In this document: one piece after another, positions 61,561 to 64,000 of the stretch
Layout of the letters: each line of letters starts with the position of its first letter
Numbering within the stretch: the first letter of the stretch is position 1
Assembly (NCBI GenBank): GCA_965242805.1
Contig: CBDETD010000002.1
Location: forward strand, 5,808,888 to 5,872,887
Length of the DNA stretch: 64,000 nucleotides
Origin: JANQEU01 sp965242805
GTDB taxonomy: Bacteria; Bacteroidota; Bacteroidia; Cytophagales; Cyclobacteriaceae
Direction of reading: 5' to 3'
Notes under the pieces: model-generated
What the model was told of the DNA's origin: nothing
Database searches by the model: none
What the model saw: only the letters and a program-made list of their open reading frames with translations
Made by a program: the position numbers and the translations under genes

Positions 61561-64000
61561 GTCGTCCTGAGAATGACCTGGGTTTGCTTCTTATAACCTC
61601 CTTAATAACGAGCTGCTGCTAATTTTTTTGTGGTGAGGGTCCCAGGGCAGAGTCGGGTTTGGGGTGTAGGTTGGGTGAATCCCCCACCCAGTAATGGGTA
61701 CCACAAGGGACTAGTGTAGAGTAAGGCCCTATTAACTCCAGATTTAGGGGCTGTTACTGTAGGGGAGCAGTCTAAGCCGTACGGCTAAAGTCTGCTTTCC
61801 TGCAGACCTTAAACTGCGTTTCATCCAGAGAGTTGAGGGTTTAGGGCTTCAGGTCCCAGACCGGTAAGTAAAGCAGATGCACTCTACATTCATTGCGTGT
61901 TACCTGCTTAAGCCAAAGGGTCCAAGTACCTAAATGTTAGGGTCTCAGGTACCCTGAAGCCTCATTATTTGGGTACTTGGCTTCTTAGGGTAATGAAGTA
62001 CTATGGGTCCGGAATGTATGCTTGCAACGATGTGCCACCAGCATAGGTCCGCAACCTGCTTCGTGGTCGCGTAGGGTCCTGAAAGGGCTCTACAACCGTA
62101 CGCTGTACAGTACATATACACTCGCGCATATATATATATATATATACATGTGTATATGAATAAGTGTATATGTACATACGTGTATGCATATATACATATA
62201 TATTCCCCAACTAGGGATTCTTTTGGGCCCCAGGCCTAAGACCCTAGCCCGAAGGGTCCAGGACTCAGGCTGTGTTTGCTACAAGGGCCTGATTTACCAA
62301 GCGGGATGCTGATGGTAGACCTTCAGCGCCTAGAAAGAGTTTAATGCCAGTTGTGAGCGGTATGTTCAGGGTTTCCATATTGGGATAATGGAAAAGAGAA
62401 TCGAAACTACTATAGTGGGGTTATATAGGGTTTATAGGGTTTGTGAACGCCTCACTTCTAATCCTTCCGCCTCCAGACAGTGCAGGTCTACTATCGACCT
62501 GCTCTACTAGAAGCATACTCATGATAACTCAGACCCTGAAAGGGATGCAAAGAATTGATTCTCGGATGCTATACACTACATGAGGCTAGAAATGGAGCAT
62601 TGTTGGGTTGTACAGGGTATCCATTTGTTGGACCACTCTAGGGGGCTGTGAAGGGTTGTATGTTCATATCAAAGCGTGGGCTCCCAGGAATTGGAGTTCG
62701 GGGTATGAGAGCCTTCATTCTACCCAAAGAGATTGGGGCTTCTCCAAACGGTGTACCCTCAGGGTCCCTGGGCGGACTGTGAAGGGATTGAAAAGACAGT
62801 TGTGGCTCCCACTGAACCCCCCGTACAACCCCACGATATAGTAGTTTCCATTTTCTTTTGCGTTCTCCCCTATATAACCCCTATCCCTATATAACCCCCA
62901 CTTCTTTGGACATTGTCGTTCATCTTCCACCTTGCAGGAAAGCGACACCGTATTCTGACAGGCCAGTCCTACCGCCTTTTAAAGAAAGGTTGTGTGGCGA
63001 CTGAAAGGGTCTGAACAATTGCAAGATGTGCCACTGTATAGCCCCAACAGGAACGCAGGATGTTTTCAGCTCATGCTAGTATTTCCCAGGGCCTAGAGCT
63101 GAAAACTTGTTCGACCCTTATAACTTAGGAGTCAGAACTGATTTGCCATGTTTCCTGGCAAACTCTACACCCGAAAGCTCTGCTACAATCCTACGGATCG
63201 CTAGAAGCTAGCTTCTGCAACACTTCTAGGGTTAAGGTAACACATGCCATTTATACAACTTATACCTGTATACGCTATAAGCCTAATGGCAGGCCCAGCT
63301 GGTGTTTTGCTCAAGGCAATAGTAAAAGATGCTAGATTGGGGGGAGGTCAGCTGCAGCTTAGCAAGTAGAGCACGTGCATAAAATGTAAACCCAAGGATT
63401 TCTCTGCGGTACCGCTTGATTGAGTTTTTGTTCGCTCAGATCCCTCAAATATTTCACGTCGCAATAGATGGGGAGGCTTGATGGGATAGTTTTTTTGCAG
63501 AGGTTTCATCATAAAACTACTATGTGCCTCCACCCAAAATGCACATTGCATTGCCACACTGTTAAGTAAGGCCTGTAACAAGCCCTCACCGTCGAAAATG
63601 GGCCAAATGACGCCGCTAACTCTCTGGTTGTTAGAGGGAATAGTGGAATGTAACTGCTATATGATATATTCCCTTATTCCCTGCTATCCCACGGCAAGTT
63701 TAATTTGTCAGGCACGTATTCCGGGAAGGCTGGGGGGGTGGGGGGGGGGGAGGGCTGGGGGGGGGTTAGTAGCCCCACGATATGAGTCATGATCGACAGC
63801 ATTATGATTCGCTGAACCGAGCTGATGTGCTGCCTGCACAGTATATGGACGTATTTGCATTCAAGTCGGAACTTGTGTGTGTTGCTCGGGCAGGCCTACA
63901 ATAGCACCCGTGAGCAGGTAGAATCCTCCAACGACAGCATACCCCCCCCTGCCCCACCCCCCCCCCCACCGCCTAATGTTCAGCAGAAAGGATAGTGTAA
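61561..64000. other. Eukaryotic DNA to the window end, no gene seen
   Basis: 62125-62200 holds (ta)n and (gtatat)n tracts; family E phrases occur at 62385 and 62842 (reverse). 63732-63766 is a G run and 63941-63970 a C run; on opposite strands they could pair over about 175 bases. No gene seen. Confidence 0.5.

Overview
The window is two unlike pieces of DNA joined near position 26,808. Bases 1 to about 26,808 are a compact bacterial chromosome segment. Genes are tightly packed and often overlap by ATGA. The proteins are typical of Bacteroidota, probably a marine Cytophagia-like gliding bacterium: a gliding-type C-terminal sorting domain, PorP/SprF, a PadR plus prefixed FtsX permease pair, and a DUF6090-type protein. 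From about 26,809 to 64,000 the sequence looks like nuclear DNA of a eukaryote with the plant/green-alga telomere motif TTTAGGG. It has no convincing long genes, many short interstitial telomeric tracts in both orientations, MITE-like inverted repeats, minisatellites and microsatellites. The bacterial part stops inside a gene, so the simplest reading is an assembly chimera or contaminated culture, for example a bacterium growing with an alga. A real nuclear insertion is not excluded.

Bacterial layout. 57-5516 is one operon, rseC-like then rnfB-C-D-G-E-A, encoding the Rnf ferredoxin:NAD+ oxidoreductase ion pump. 5517-5862 carries two REP-like hairpins. 5863-8820 (minus) encodes an exported TolB-propeller/amidohydrolase lipoprotein. 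9295-9960 encodes a SAM methyltransferase. 10422-11273 encodes a two-TM plus macro-domain protein resembling the ThsA effector of type II Thoeris anti-phage defence, with no TIR partner in view. 11641-19394 is a type IX secretion-linked surface cluster: a predicted outer-membrane barrel, a giant PKD-repeat adhesin with a CHU_C sorting domain (broken by one frameshift in a T run), and a PorP/SprF protein with a C-terminal SPOR-like domain. 19704-22619 is a PadR regulator plus FtsX-type permease. 22771-26102 holds a cyclophilin, small hypotheticals, a lipoprotein, a four-TM protein and a DUF6090-like protein. 26347 to about 26,808 is a DUF1579-like gene cut at the junction. A large imperfect palindrome (best copy 19479-19590) recurs in pieces between these genes.

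Eukaryotic layout. TTTAGGG/CCCTAAA clusters occur roughly every kilobase. A family of ~102-bp elements with 19-bp terminal inverted repeats (family A) has at least ten full or partial copies. One copy (36677-36796) carries an 18-nt telomeric insertion inside its terminal repeat. A 1.2-kb foldback element (32299-33500) has 153-bp arms around a 40-bp minisatellite. Further inverted-repeat families lie at 30875, 46975, 47199, 54547, 55127, 55250 and 57026. A 76-bp tandem array sits at 43032-43310. Only a few short stretches look like possible exons (best 58845-58954); none is recognised with confidence.
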